From Bacillota bacterium (lineage in GTDB: Bacteria > Bacillota > Clostridia > Lachnospirales > Lachnospiraceae): a stretch of 64,000 bases of DNA. The stretch covers positions 1-64,000 of the forward strand of contig JAEYJO010000064.1 of NCBI GenBank assembly GCA_023408815.1, given 5' to 3'. Positions 45,042-53,511 of the stretch are shown here, in pieces. Below the pieces are notes generated by a model. It had not been told where the DNA came from. It worked only from the letters and a program-made list of their open reading frames with translations, and did not search any database. Position 1 is the stretch's first letter. Each line of letters starts with the position of its first letter. The translations under genes and the position numbers were made by a program.

Positions 45042-45216
45042 TTTACGTAAAAAACAAAAAAGGATTATCAATCAGTAAAAAATGAAATGATAAAATTATA
45101 CATCATGACGAAAAAGAAGATTTGGTTTTATATATTATTGACAGTTCTAACATTTTATAATACTATTTACGTAAACAAAAACGACATACTAAATAACTTA
45201 AAAAAATTTACGTAAA
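45042..45216 (+). promoter_or_regulatory. Promoter with three TTTACGTAAA operators
   Basis: The palindrome TTTACGTAAA occurs at 45042-45051, 45166-45175 and 45207-45216. A promoter TTGACA (45138-45143), 17 bp, TACTAT (45161-45166) runs into the second box, and the third lies just downstream. The central CG and the length suit a LacI-family protein, and the spread of boxes would allow looping. This stretch fills the 311-bp gap between the regulator and the binding-protein gene. Confidence 0.8.
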
Positions 45217-45290
45217 AACCGGTTGGAGGTTAAATGGTGTGAAAGTTCTTTGTTAATAAATTAAAAACATTCATATGGAGGAAAAATTAA

Positions 45291-46340
45291 GTGAAAAAGT
45301 CAATCGCATTAGCACTTTGTCTTTGCATGACGGCAGGTGTGCTCGCAGGCTGCGGCTCGAGCACAGCAAATACGCAAGAAGCACCGTCAGCAACAGAAAC
45401 GACAGAAGCAACAACAGAAACAGCGGATGCAGGTACAACAGAAGCCGCTGAGACAGAGGAAACAGCATCTGATTTATCTTTTGCATTTTGTACTAATACT
45501 TTGAATAATACTTTTCAAAGTTCAATTGACGCTAAATTAAGTGAGCTGTGTCAGGAAAATGGAATTTCATATACTTGCCTTGATCCTGATTATGATTTAA
45601 ACACACAATTAAGCCAGTTGTCAGACGTGGCTAACAGCGGATATGATGCAGTATTTATTATACCGGTAGACTCAGCTGGAATTACTTCCGGTTTGACGGA
45701 AATAAAAGAAGCGGGAATTCCGATCTTTAATGTTGATACGGCAGTAATTGATGATGACATTGAAAGCTTCGTTACTATGTTTGTAGGAACGAACGCATAC
45801 ATGGCAGGACAGTTGGTGGGTGAACAAATGGCGAAGGATTATCCGGATGGAGCCCAAATTGCTATTTTGGATTTCCCTTCCAATGAAAGCTGTGTTGATC
45901 GTGTGAATGGTTTCTTGGATGGACTTGGGGATAATGCGGACAAGTTTAATATCGCAGCTCAGCAGGATGGGGAAGCGGCGCTGGACGCATCTATGGCGCT
46001 AGCAGAAGATATTCTTATAGCAAACCCGGATTTACAGGCATTTTTCTGTATCAATGATCCTTCTGCACTTGGAGCGGCGGCAGCGGTAAAAGCGGCCAAT
46101 AAGACGGGCGAAATTGGTGTGTACAGCATCGATGCATCGCCGGACGGAAAGCAAGCATTGTTAGATGGAGAATTTACAGCCGTAGCGGCGCAGGTACCTA
46201 TACAAATAGCAGAATATTCGTTTACTGAAGCTACAAAATATCTTGACGGAACTTCTGATATTACAGAGAAAAAGGTATATCTCGATTCTCACTTAGTAAG
46301 TGAAGAAGAAGCGCAGGAAACAATAAGTGATTGGCAATAA
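45291..46340 (+). CDS. Ribose/xylose-type ABC substrate-binding lipoprotein
   Basis: A 349-residue lipoprotein of the Peripla_BP_4 type. The signal peptide ends LAGC with Cys21, followed by a Thr/Glu-rich linker. LSFAFCTNTLNNTFQ, AVFIIPVDSAGI and INDPSALGAAAAVKAA match ribose/galactose-type binding proteins. It would deliver a monosaccharide to the ATPase and permease downstream. GTG 45291 is preceded by GGAGGAAAA. A hairpin right after the gene probably makes it more abundant than the other two subunits. Confidence 0.9.
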   Translation: MKKSIALALCLCMTAGVLAGCGSSTANTQEAPSATETTEATTETADAGTTEAAETEETASDLSFAFCTNTLNNTFQSSIDAKLSELCQENGISYTCLDPDYDLNTQLSQLSDVANSGYDAVFIIPVDSAGITSGLTEIKEAGIPIFNVDTAVIDDDIESFVTMFVGTNAYMAGQLVGEQMAKDYPDGAQIAILDFPSNESCVDRVNGFLDGLGDNADKFNIAAQQDGEAALDASMALAEDILIANPDLQAFFCINDPSALGAAAAVKAANKTGEIGVYSIDASPDGKQALLDGEFTAVAAQVPIQIAEYSFTEATKYLDGTSDITEKKVYLDSHLVSEEEAQETISDWQ

Positions 46341-46352
46341 TTAAGGAATTTA

Positions 46353-46384
46353 AAATGCGGTGGTGGTTTTAAGCCACCGCATTT
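46353..46384 (+). terminator. Intercistronic hairpin after binding-protein gene
   Basis: AAATGCGGTGG (46353-46363) pairs exactly with 46374-46384. The T tract is short (ATTTG), so it is likely partial termination or mRNA protection, a common way to raise binding protein over ATPase. Confidence 0.7.
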
Positions 46385-46408
46385 GTCAAGAAAAGCTGGA
46401 GGATTAAT

Positions 46409-47908
46409 ATGGAACAAACAGTTCTCGAAATGATAGGTATTAAAAAAAGCTTCTCTGGGATATATGCACTTAGCGGAATTGACTTTTCGCTTAAACTGGG
46501 GGAAGTACATGCTCTTCTTGGAGAAAATGGTGCGGGAAAGTCCACTCTGATAAAAGTATTGGGTGGTATTTACCAGCCTGATTCCGGAATAATTAAAATC
46601 AACGGAAATGAAGTGCGGATTAATGGTGTGCCAGCTGCCAGAGAAAATGGAATAGGGATTATCCATCAGGAGATAGTGCTGGTTCCATATTTGACAGTGG
46701 CACAGAATTTATTTCTCGGCCGGGAAATAATAACAAAAATGGGAACGGTGGATGTTGCACAGATGAATCGAAGAGCAACAGAGATGATGTCGTCAATAGG
46801 GGTAAGCATTAAAGCGGATACCCTAATTGAAAAATTAACGATCGCCCAGCAACAAATGGTTGAAATCGTTAAAGCAGTTTCATTTAACGGGAAAATAATT
46901 GTAATGGATGAACCGACCTCATCACTTTCCAATGAGGAAGTGGAACAATTATTTGAGATTATAGCAAAGCTGAAAAAAAAGAAAGTAAGTATAATTTATA
47001 TTTCACATAGAATGGAAGAATTATTTCGGATATCGGATAGAGTTACTGTTATTCGTGATGGGGAGTACGTTGCAACAAAGCTGACATCTGAAACCGATGC
47101 AAATGAGTTGGTAGCAATGATGGTCGGGAGAAATCTGGAGAGTTTTTATGCGAGAGATTATAATGATCTGGCCAGGCAGGACGTCGCGCTTGAAGTTAAG
47201 GACTTGACTAGCGAAGGTGCATTCGAGAATATAAGCTTTAAAGTGCGTAAAGGTGAAATACTTGGATTTGCGGGATTGGTGGGGGCTGGTCGAAGTGAAA
47301 TAATGGAAAGTATTTTCGGAGCAAGAAGGTATCAGAGTGGCGGCGTGTATTTAAAAGGTAAAGAAGTGCACTTTAAGAATCCGATGGAGGCAATAAAGGC
47401 AGGCGTTGCTCTTGTGCCGGAAGATCGGAAGAAGCAGGGCCTTGTTCTTGGGAATAGTGTGGGATTTAATATCATCTTGTCTTCGCTGCGTTTTTATATG
47501 AATGGGTTGGCAATAAGTAAGAAAAAAAGCAAAGACGTTATCGATTACTATTCGGAAAAACTTCACATCAAAGCGGCATCGAAGGATATCGATGCCGGGA
47601 GCCTATCCGGTGGAAATCAGCAAAAGATTGTACTTGGTAAATGGCTGGCGACAAAGCCGGAGGTATTGATTCTTGATGAGCCGACAAGAGGTGTTGATGT
47701 GAATGCTAAGTTTGAAATATATTCTGTAATTAATGCACTGGCAAAGGAAGGGATAGCCATTATCATGGTATCCAGTGAATTGCCGGAAATAATAAATATG
47801 TGTGATAATGTATGCATTATTCGTGGCGGAAAGTTGGCCGGTAACTTGTCAAAGGAAGAATTAGGTCAGGAAGAGATCATGAAATATGCGGCAGGAGGAG
47901 TAAGCTAA
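46409..47908 (+). CDS. Sugar ABC transporter double ATPase (RbsA/XylG type)
   Basis: A 499-residue cytoplasmic ATPase with two nucleotide-binding domains. The first has GENGAGKST, LTIAQQQMVEI and VMDEPTSSL; the second has the RbsA-type degenerate P-loop GLVGAGRSE, LSGGNQQKIVLGKWLA and LILDEPTRGVD. It powers the permease encoded 2 bp downstream. GGAGG precedes ATG 46409. Confidence 0.93.
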   Translation: MEQTVLEMIGIKKSFSGIYALSGIDFSLKLGEVHALLGENGAGKSTLIKVLGGIYQPDSGIIKINGNEVRINGVPAARENGIGIIHQEIVLVPYLTVAQNLFLGREIITKMGTVDVAQMNRRATEMMSSIGVSIKADTLIEKLTIAQQQMVEIVKAVSFNGKIIVMDEPTSSLSNEEVEQLFEIIAKLKKKKVSIIYISHRMEELFRISDRVTVIRDGEYVATKLTSETDANELVAMMVGRNLESFYARDYNDLARQDVALEVKDLTSEGAFENISFKVRKGEILGFAGLVGAGRSEIMESIFGARRYQSGGVYLKGKEVHFKNPMEAIKAGVALVPEDRKKQGLVLGNSVGFNIILSSLRFYMNGLAISKKKSKDVIDYYSEKLHIKAASKDIDAGSLSGGNQQKIVLGKWLATKPEVLILDEPTRGVDVNAKFEIYSVINALAKEGIAIIMVSSELPEIINMCDNVCIIRGGKLAGNLSKEELGQEEIMKYAAGGVS

Positions 47909-47909
47909 T

Positions 47910-48905
47910 ATGAATCAGATAAATAAATCGAAAGTAACAGAAAACCCAATTATAAACATGCTGCGAAGCAATATCGGAATAATTTCAGTGTTATTCATTA
48001 TGTGTGTAGTCGTTACAATGATAACAGATAAATTTTTAACTGCAAACAATATTATCTCCGTTTTAAGACAAATTTCAATTAATACTTATATTGCATTGGG
48101 CATGACATTGATTATTATTTTAGGACATATTGACTTATCGGTTGGAGCGATTGTAGCGATGAGCGGAACATTAACGGTAGGCTTTATTGTTAATCAGAAC
48201 ATACCTATCGGTGTAGCGATTGTTATGGGCTTACTGCTCGGTGTGCTGGCCGGATTTCTAAGCGGCTTTACCGTGTCAACATTCCGAGTACCTGCTTTTA
48301 TCATAACAATGGCAATGATGAATATCGCAAATGGTATTGCATACGTATATTCCGGCGGACAGTCGACACGTATCAAGGATGACTTTTTTATTGCAATAGG
48401 GACCGGTTATCTATTTAATGTGATTCCGCTTCCGGTTGTGTATATGCTTATTCTTATTATTATTGTCAGCTTTGTTTTGGGTAAGACAAAGTTTGGTACT
48501 TATGTTTATGCGATTGGCGGAAATAGAGAGGCTGCGAATTTATCCGGTGTTCCGATTAAAAAAGTTGAGATTATTGTGTTTACTTTATCCGGTCTGCTGT
48601 CGGCGTTTGCGGGATTGGTATTGTGCTCCAGAATGTATTCCGGTCAGCCGTCCGTAGGAAGCGGCTATGAACTCGATGCAATTGCCGCCTGCGTTCTTGG
48701 AGGAACCTCCATGTCGGGAGGAAAAGGCCGCATTAGCGGAACGATATTCGGAGCAATGGTTATTGGAATCATATCCAACGGCTTAAATCTAATTGGCGTG
48801 AGCTCCTATTGGCAATTAATTGTAAAAGGGCTGATTATTGCATGTGCTGTACTATTAGACGGACAAAAAGGAAAAATCAATTTAGTGAAAAGAAAAGCAT
48901 CATAA
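47910..48905 (+). CDS. Sugar ABC transporter permease (RbsC/XylH type)
   Basis: A 331-residue permease with eight to ten helices. IDLSVGAIVAMSG is the family signature, IGGNREAANLSGVP the coupling region, and GGTSMSGGKGRISGT the C-terminal conserved loop. It completes the ribose-type transporter. GGAGG in the end of the ATPase gene serves as its ribosome binding site. Confidence 0.93.
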   Translation: MNQINKSKVTENPIINMLRSNIGIISVLFIMCVVVTMITDKFLTANNIISVLRQISINTYIALGMTLIIILGHIDLSVGAIVAMSGTLTVGFIVNQNIPIGVAIVMGLLLGVLAGFLSGFTVSTFRVPAFIITMAMMNIANGIAYVYSGGQSTRIKDDFFIAIGTGYLFNVIPLPVVYMLILIIIVSFVLGKTKFGTYVYAIGGNREAANLSGVPIKKVEIIVFTLSGLLSAFAGLVLCSRMYSGQPSVGSGYELDAIAACVLGGTSMSGGKGRISGTIFGAMVIGIISNGLNLIGVSSYWQLIVKGLIIACAVLLDGQKGKINLVKRKAS

Positions 48906-48960
48906 AAAATGTCAGGAAAGGGATAGTATCGGACACTAGAGATACGCTTGGATTATAATT

Positions 48961-50436
48961 ATGAATTTTTTTAGGAAAATGTCTTTTGCAGACTCGACAG
49001 GCGATGCAATACCGTTTTATCATCAAGGAAAATATCATATTTTCTCATTGACCTCACCTGCGGGAACGACCGTTTATCCTGCCAGACTTCGTACCACATG
49101 GAGTCACAGTGTTTCGGAGGATTTAGTGAACTGGACGGAATTGCCCACAGCCTTGTATCCGGGGGAAGGAGAGGAACCGGACGCTTCGGGAATTTGGACC
49201 GGTTCTGTCATTTATGGGGAGGGAAAATACCATGCGTTCTATACTGGCTATTGCCTGACCGCTGAATACCAGCAGACAATATGCCATGCTACGAGCGATG
49301 ATGGAATTCACTGGGAAAAGGATGTGGCAAATCCTGTAATCAAGCCGATGATAGAATTATATGAGAAGCTGGATTGGCGCGATCCATATGTTTTTTATAA
49401 TGAAGAAGATAAATGCTATTGGATATTGATATCGGCGAGAAAGCTTGATATGCCGGTCACAAGAAGAGGCTGCATTGTATTGTATCGTTCGAAAGATTTA
49501 GAAAACTGGGAATACTATGGGCCCATCTATGCGCCGGGACATACGAACTGTCCGGAGTGCTGTGAGATGTATAAAATCGGAGATAATTGGTATTTATCCT
49601 ATTCGAGATTCTCGGAATTTGTCAATACGATATACCGTGTTTCAAAATCACCCTTTGGTCCGTGGAGAAAGCCGAAGAAGGATGGCATAGGCGGAAGAAG
49701 ATTTTATGCCGCGAAGTCAATGGAAAATGAGGAAGGAAGAAGATTCTATTTTGCATGGGCACATGACAGAGCGGAAAACAGTGATACAGGTGAATGGTAT
49801 TGGGGAGGAAGATTTTGCATTCCTCATGAAGTAGCAGCTACAGAGGATGGGGAACTAAATGTTAAGCTTCCTCAGGAATATAGTGAATATATCAATGCGG
49901 AGGTTGGCTGGGATTATAAGCATATTTTGGGAGATGCGAAAAAATTTGGTAATACATCGATAGAAATGGACTCGGTCGGCACATGTACTTATGGCTTCTT
50001 AGAGCATAAAGAAGAAAGCTTTATGTTTAGCTGTGACATTATGCCGAGAGAAATATACGATCACTTTGGCGTGCTGTTAAAGTCAGACAAGGAAGCGAGC
50101 GGATGCTTATTGCTGGAATTCGATGTAGCAATGCAAAGAGTTTCACTCCTCAATCTTCCGATGGGTGTGGATCCGTTCTGGGAACAATCCTGTCAGGCTG
50201 TACCGCCGGCTACGGTACCCGGCCCGGATGGAATAAGAGTATGTGAAAAGACCTTTAGCATTAAGGAAGGCTCCTCGATTAATGTCAAAATCGTAATAGA
50301 TCATGATATGGTGGAAGCTTTCATAGGAGATCAAGTAGCATTTACATACAGAGTTTTTGAGAAGCCGGAGTATGAAGTAGGCCTGTTGGCACAAGATAGT
50401 AAAGTAGAGTTTTATAATATTAAAATTACGAAGTAA
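48961..50436 (+). CDS. GH32-family protein with atypical nucleophile motif
   Basis: A 491-residue protein with a five-bladed propeller (about 1-310) and a C-terminal beta-sandwich. WRDPYVF near 139 holds the stabilising Asp (RDP motif), and E199-C200 in PECCEMYKI the acid Glu (EC motif). The usual N-terminal WMNDPNG nucleophile motif reads MSFADSTGDAIPFYHQGKYH, so the nucleophile is either D11 or D15 in an altered loop. No signal peptide, so it acts on an imported sugar. It follows the ribose-type ABC genes by 55 bp; cleavage of a fructoside such as sucrose or a rarer oligosaccharide is plausible but not proven. Confidence 0.85.
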   Translation: MNFFRKMSFADSTGDAIPFYHQGKYHIFSLTSPAGTTVYPARLRTTWSHSVSEDLVNWTELPTALYPGEGEEPDASGIWTGSVIYGEGKYHAFYTGYCLTAEYQQTICHATSDDGIHWEKDVANPVIKPMIELYEKLDWRDPYVFYNEEDKCYWILISARKLDMPVTRRGCIVLYRSKDLENWEYYGPIYAPGHTNCPECCEMYKIGDNWYLSYSRFSEFVNTIYRVSKSPFGPWRKPKKDGIGGRRFYAAKSMENEEGRRFYFAWAHDRAENSDTGEWYWGGRFCIPHEVAATEDGELNVKLPQEYSEYINAEVGWDYKHILGDAKKFGNTSIEMDSVGTCTYGFLEHKEESFMFSCDIMPREIYDHFGVLLKSDKEASGCLLLEFDVAMQRVSLLNLPMGVDPFWEQSCQAVPPATVPGPDGIRVCEKTFSIKEGSSINVKIVIDHDMVEAFIGDQVAFTYRVFEKPEYEVGLLAQDSKVEFYNIKITK

Positions 50437-50445
50437 TAATAAAGG

Positions 50446-50480
50446 AAAGGGCCATTTCAGCGGTGGGATGGCCTTTTTTA
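50446..50480 (+). terminator. Terminator between GH32 and PfkB-like genes
   Basis: AAAGGGCCAT (50446-50455) pairs with ATGGCCTTT (from 50468), followed by a T run. The downstream kinase-like gene would then be expressed by read-through or from its own promoter. Confidence 0.8.
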
Positions 50481-50509
50481 AGAATTTGAATATACATAAG
50501 GAGTAAGGC

Positions 50510-51487
50510 ATGAGAAACAACAGGAAGTATGATTTAGTTGCACTGGGAGAATTGTTTGTGGAATTTGCACCGGCGGGAAAAACTGACTTTGGTACAAAGC
50601 TTTTTGAACAGACTCCCGGGGGGGCACCGGCCAATATGCTGTCTGCGGTAAGAAAAGCGGGGCTCAATACGGCATTTATCGGCAAGGTCGGAAATGATAT
50701 GCATGGTCTTTTTTTAAAGGATACATTGGAAAGCGCCGGAATTGATAGTACAGGGCTGGTCATTGAAAATGATACTTTTACAACACTTGCCTTCGTAAGT
50801 TTCACAGAAACGGGAGAGAAGGCATTTTCTTTTGCAAGAAAGCCGGGTGCCGATACGAGACTATGTTTTAAAGAGATAGATTTGGAACTGCTGAAGCAAG
50901 CAAAAGTGTTTCATGTCGGTTCCTTATCTCTTACGGATGAACCGGTGCGCACGGCAACCTATGAAGCCCTGAAGCTGGCAAAAGCTGCCGGCACAATGAT
51001 ATCTTATGCCCCGAATTACACAGCCCCCTTATGGGAGAGCAAAGATATAGCAATTGAGCGTATGTGCTCTATGATACCGTATGCCGATATGATAAAAATA
51101 TCGGAGGAAGAAACCTCTTTGCTCACACCTTATAAAGCTCCTGAGGAAGCGGCGGAATATCTGATAAAGCAAGGCCTAAAGGTGATTGCGGTCACGTTAG
51201 GGAGCCGGGGAGCGTTAATATGCAATTCTATGGGAACTAAAATTGTTCCGGGATATAAAAGTACAGTATCGGATACAACAGGGGCGGGGGCCGTCTTTTG
51301 GGGCGGATTTATATCCCAGTACCTGAAGTCCAAAGAAGGTTTAGATAAAATACCCTTAGAGGAATTAGTGAAATTTGCAATATACGGAAATGCAGCTGCC
51401 AGCCTGTATATCGAAAAAAGAGGAGGGATTAGCGGTATTCCGGAGGAAGAAGAGGTTTTAAGAAGATCAGACACTTATATGATGTAA
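50510..51487 (+). CDS. PfkB-family protein lacking the catalytic aspartate
   Basis: A 325-residue ribokinase/fructokinase fold. Motif 1 is intact (TPGGAPANMLSAVRKAG, IGKVGNDMHG). Motif 2, normally DTTGAGDAFWGGF, reads DTTGAGAVFWGGF: the catalytic base is Ala261. The upstream FDPNYR strand reads YAPNYT (Ala167, Thr170). The otherwise open, well-conserved frame suggests either a recent inactivation or a pseudokinase kept for another role. The paralogue at 54389 has both sites intact. It follows a GH32 gene, where a fructokinase would be expected, and precedes a pseudogene, so decay is a fair alternative. AAGGAG precedes ATG 50510. Confidence 0.85.
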   Translation: MRNNRKYDLVALGELFVEFAPAGKTDFGTKLFEQTPGGAPANMLSAVRKAGLNTAFIGKVGNDMHGLFLKDTLESAGIDSTGLVIENDTFTTLAFVSFTETGEKAFSFARKPGADTRLCFKEIDLELLKQAKVFHVGSLSLTDEPVRTATYEALKLAKAAGTMISYAPNYTAPLWESKDIAIERMCSMIPYADMIKISEEETSLLTPYKAPEEAAEYLIKQGLKVIAVTLGSRGALICNSMGTKIVPGYKSTVSDTTGAGAVFWGGFISQYLKSKEGLDKIPLEELVKFAIYGNAAASLYIEKRGGISGIPEEEEVLRRSDTYMM

Positions 51488-51599
51488 TTTAAAAAAAATG
51501 TCCCGGCAATTAGATTATGAAAAAATATTTATAAAAAAGTGCATCTCTTTGATATACTGAAATCAGATGATATAAAACAATGGAAAAGGAGAAGGACAA

Positions 51600-51881
51600 A
51601 TGGACTTAAAAGAAATTATGTAGGAAAACGTATTTGCCGTTGTTGAAGATACGATAAATGAAATAATCGATGACATCGATATTATTGATTTGTGTATAAA
51701 TCCGGTCAAGGGATTACAGTTTATGAAAGAATGCAATAAGCGGTATAAGTGTATCGTAATACAGCCCGGCACTGAATGTGAAGAACTGCTGGAATATTTA
51801 AATCAAAATAAAGTGCCGTATATTCAGGGATGCTTATTGATGGGATTAAAGCTGTATGCGAAAAGACAGACTCAAAAATAA
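51600..51881 (+). pseudogene. CoA-binding-domain protein pseudogene, right copy
   Basis: The frame reads MDLKEIM, a TAG stop at 51621, then ENVFAVVEDTINE joined to DIDIIDLCINPVKG, and continues through CIVIQPGTECEELLEYLNQ to LYAKRQTQK. This is a CoA_binding_2 (YccU-like) protein with an early stop and about 35 residues missing from the middle. It keeps a promoter-like TATACT (51553-51558) and GGAGAAGG. The left copy at 35211 has lost more. Confidence 0.85.
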
Positions 51882-51920
51882 ATTTATTAGAATATATTGA
51901 GGGGGATTCAAAATTATGCA

Positions 51921-51971
51921 AACCTTCAAACTGATGTAAGATAAAATTACTCAGTTTGGAGGTTTTATTTA
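51921..51971. terminator. Convergent terminator before ROK gene end
   Basis: AACCTTCAAACTGA (51921-51934) pairs with TCAGTTTGGAGGTT (51951-51964), 14 pairs with one G-U, followed by TTATTT. It lies between the plus-strand pseudogene and the minus-strand ROK gene. Confidence 0.8.
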
Positions 51972-52035
51972 TGTCGAGATAAAGCGAAAGTCCATAAAAG
52001 GAGAAATGAGAAGAAATAGAGTAAAAACCGTCAAA

Positions 52036-53271
52036 CTAATTATTGGTTGGCAGAGAAAGGTATTGTGTTGGTGCGTTCAGCATACGGTCTATAGCAAAAG
52101 CGGCAGCACCTAATAGCGTTAGCTTTGTATTTGCGGGGAGCAGTTTTACTTTAGGAACAATGGTGTAACTAGACTGTCCTTTGGCAAAAGCATCCTGAAT
52201 ACCGTTCATCAGTAATTCGCCGCCAAGACTGATTTCACCACTAATGACAATGATATCCGGGTCAAATACGTGAAGAAGTGAAAGAATGCCGTGTCCCAGA
52301 TATCTGCCGCATTCGAAAACCAGACTTGAGGCAAAGGAATCCCCTTGTTTGGCAGCTTGAAAAATGGTCTGACAGGAAAAATTAGAGTAGGATTGCAGGA
52401 TGCTGTCTTGTTGCTCGGGCAAAAGATCTCTTGCGAACAACTCAAGTGCCTGCGTACTACAATAGGCATTGATACAGCCACGACCGCCGCAGCGAGGGCA
52501 GATTCTGCCGTTATAATCAATGGAGATATGTCCCAGTTCACAGGAACAGTTATTGGTGCCTGTGAAGATATGACCATCATCCACCAAACCTATGCCAACA
52601 CCGTCATCTGCCAAGATATTCATAACAATAGCATCGTTATCATTCGGTGATTCAAACCACCAATAGGCCAATGCACCTGCATCGGCATCATGCTCAATAA
52701 AAATAGGAAGAGCGGTGTGTTCGGCTAATTTCTCTTTTAACGGATAGTAATAGCGTTTCGCCAGATCCAGGTTATAAGGAGGAAGTAGAATCGTTCCGGT
52801 ATCTCTGTAACAGGGGCCAGGAACAGCCATACCGATAGCGGCAATCTCTGGAAATTGTGTACAGAAGCTTTTGATGCCATCTGCGGTAAGCCGAATGACA
52901 TATTCAATATTATCGGCAGAGACATCCGGAAGAGGAACCGAAACTAATTCACCGTATGCATTTCCAAGAAAATCATAGGGTTGTATTTCCAATCTGGTCC
53001 AGGATAATTTCACAGCCAGAATCTTGTACCGTTCATAATTGATGGAAAGGCCAACGGATCTTCGCCCCTTTTTACCCTCAGAAAAACCGGTTTCATAAAT
53101 TGCACCACATTCCATAAGAGAACGAATGGTTTTTGTAATGGATGCAAGAGTTAGCCCTGTGGATTCACCTAATTCTGCTCTGGAACAGCCAGGATGCTTT
53201 GCCAGATAGTACATTATCTGAGAGCGATTCGAATCTAATAAGTCTGTTAAGTTCTTTCCGGTTTTTGCCAT
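52036..53271 (-). CDS. ROK-family transcriptional repressor (NagC/XylR type)
   Basis: A 411-residue regulator. The winged helix at about 10-75 (RSQIMYYLAKHPGCSRAELGESTGL, then SITKTIRSLMECG) is followed by a ROK sugar-binding domain (AIGMAVPGPCY, EHDADAGALAY, GVGIGLVDDG) with the zinc motif CPRCGGRGCINAY. The start 53271 is chosen over an ATG two codons upstream that abuts the AGGAG site. It is divergent from the aldolase/kinase/ABC operon and probably represses it; AACAGAGTT boxes near both promoters are candidate sites. Its last codons are duplicated at 35513-35603. Confidence 0.92.
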   Translation of the reverse strand: MAKTGKNLTDLLDSNRSQIMYYLAKHPGCSRAELGESTGLTLASITKTIRSLMECGAIYETGFSEGKKGRRSVGLSINYERYKILAVKLSWTRLEIQPYDFLGNAYGELVSVPLPDVSADNIEYVIRLTADGIKSFCTQFPEIAAIGMAVPGPCYRDTGTILLPPYNLDLAKRYYYPLKEKLAEHTALPIFIEHDADAGALAYWWFESPNDNDAIVMNILADDGVGIGLVDDGHIFTGTNNCSCELGHISIDYNGRICPRCGGRGCINAYCSTQALELFARDLLPEQQDSILQSYSNFSCQTIFQAAKQGDSFASSLVFECGRYLGHGILSLLHVFDPDIIVISGEISLGGELLMNGIQDAFAKGQSSYTIVPKVKLLPANTKLTLLGAAAFAIDRMLNAPTQYLSLPTNN

Positions 53272-53297
53272 AAGCATCTCCTAATTTATTATTATGT

Positions 53298-53476
53298 AAC
53301 AGAGTTCATTTATTAACTTATCCAATTAATTATATTATAAATCAATAAGAAGGATTTGGAATTGTATATATTAACTAAAAAATGATTGTAATAATAGTTT
53401 AAAATGCTAAAAATGTGAAATTTAATTGACAAACATAACATACAATAATATACTAAGTTTAATAATTAACAGAGTT
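53298..53476 (+). promoter_or_regulatory. Promoter and candidate ROK operators
   Basis: TTGACA (53426-53431), 17 bp, TATACT (53449-53454) drives the operon. AACAGAGTT occurs at 53298-53306, next to the ROK start, and at 53468-53476, just past the -10 box; both copies are followed by AT-rich sequence containing TTAAT- or ATTAA-like bases. They are candidate sites for the ROK protein. Confidence 0.7.
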
Positions 53477-53511
53477 AATAAAAGAAAAAAGTATTATCTG
53501 GGAGATAAAAT

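Larger units (their letters stand above)
51600..52130 (+). repeat. Right direct repeat of the two-gene module
   Basis: Counterpart of 35211-35608. Here the terminator is followed by a complete ROK gene on the minus strand, so this copy is closer to the original arrangement. Homology with the left copy ends at about 52130 inside that gene. Confidence 0.88.

Noticed and set aside
48961..50436. GH32 gene as a pseudogene
   Set aside because: It is full length with an open frame and keeps the RDP and EC motifs; only the nucleophile loop differs.
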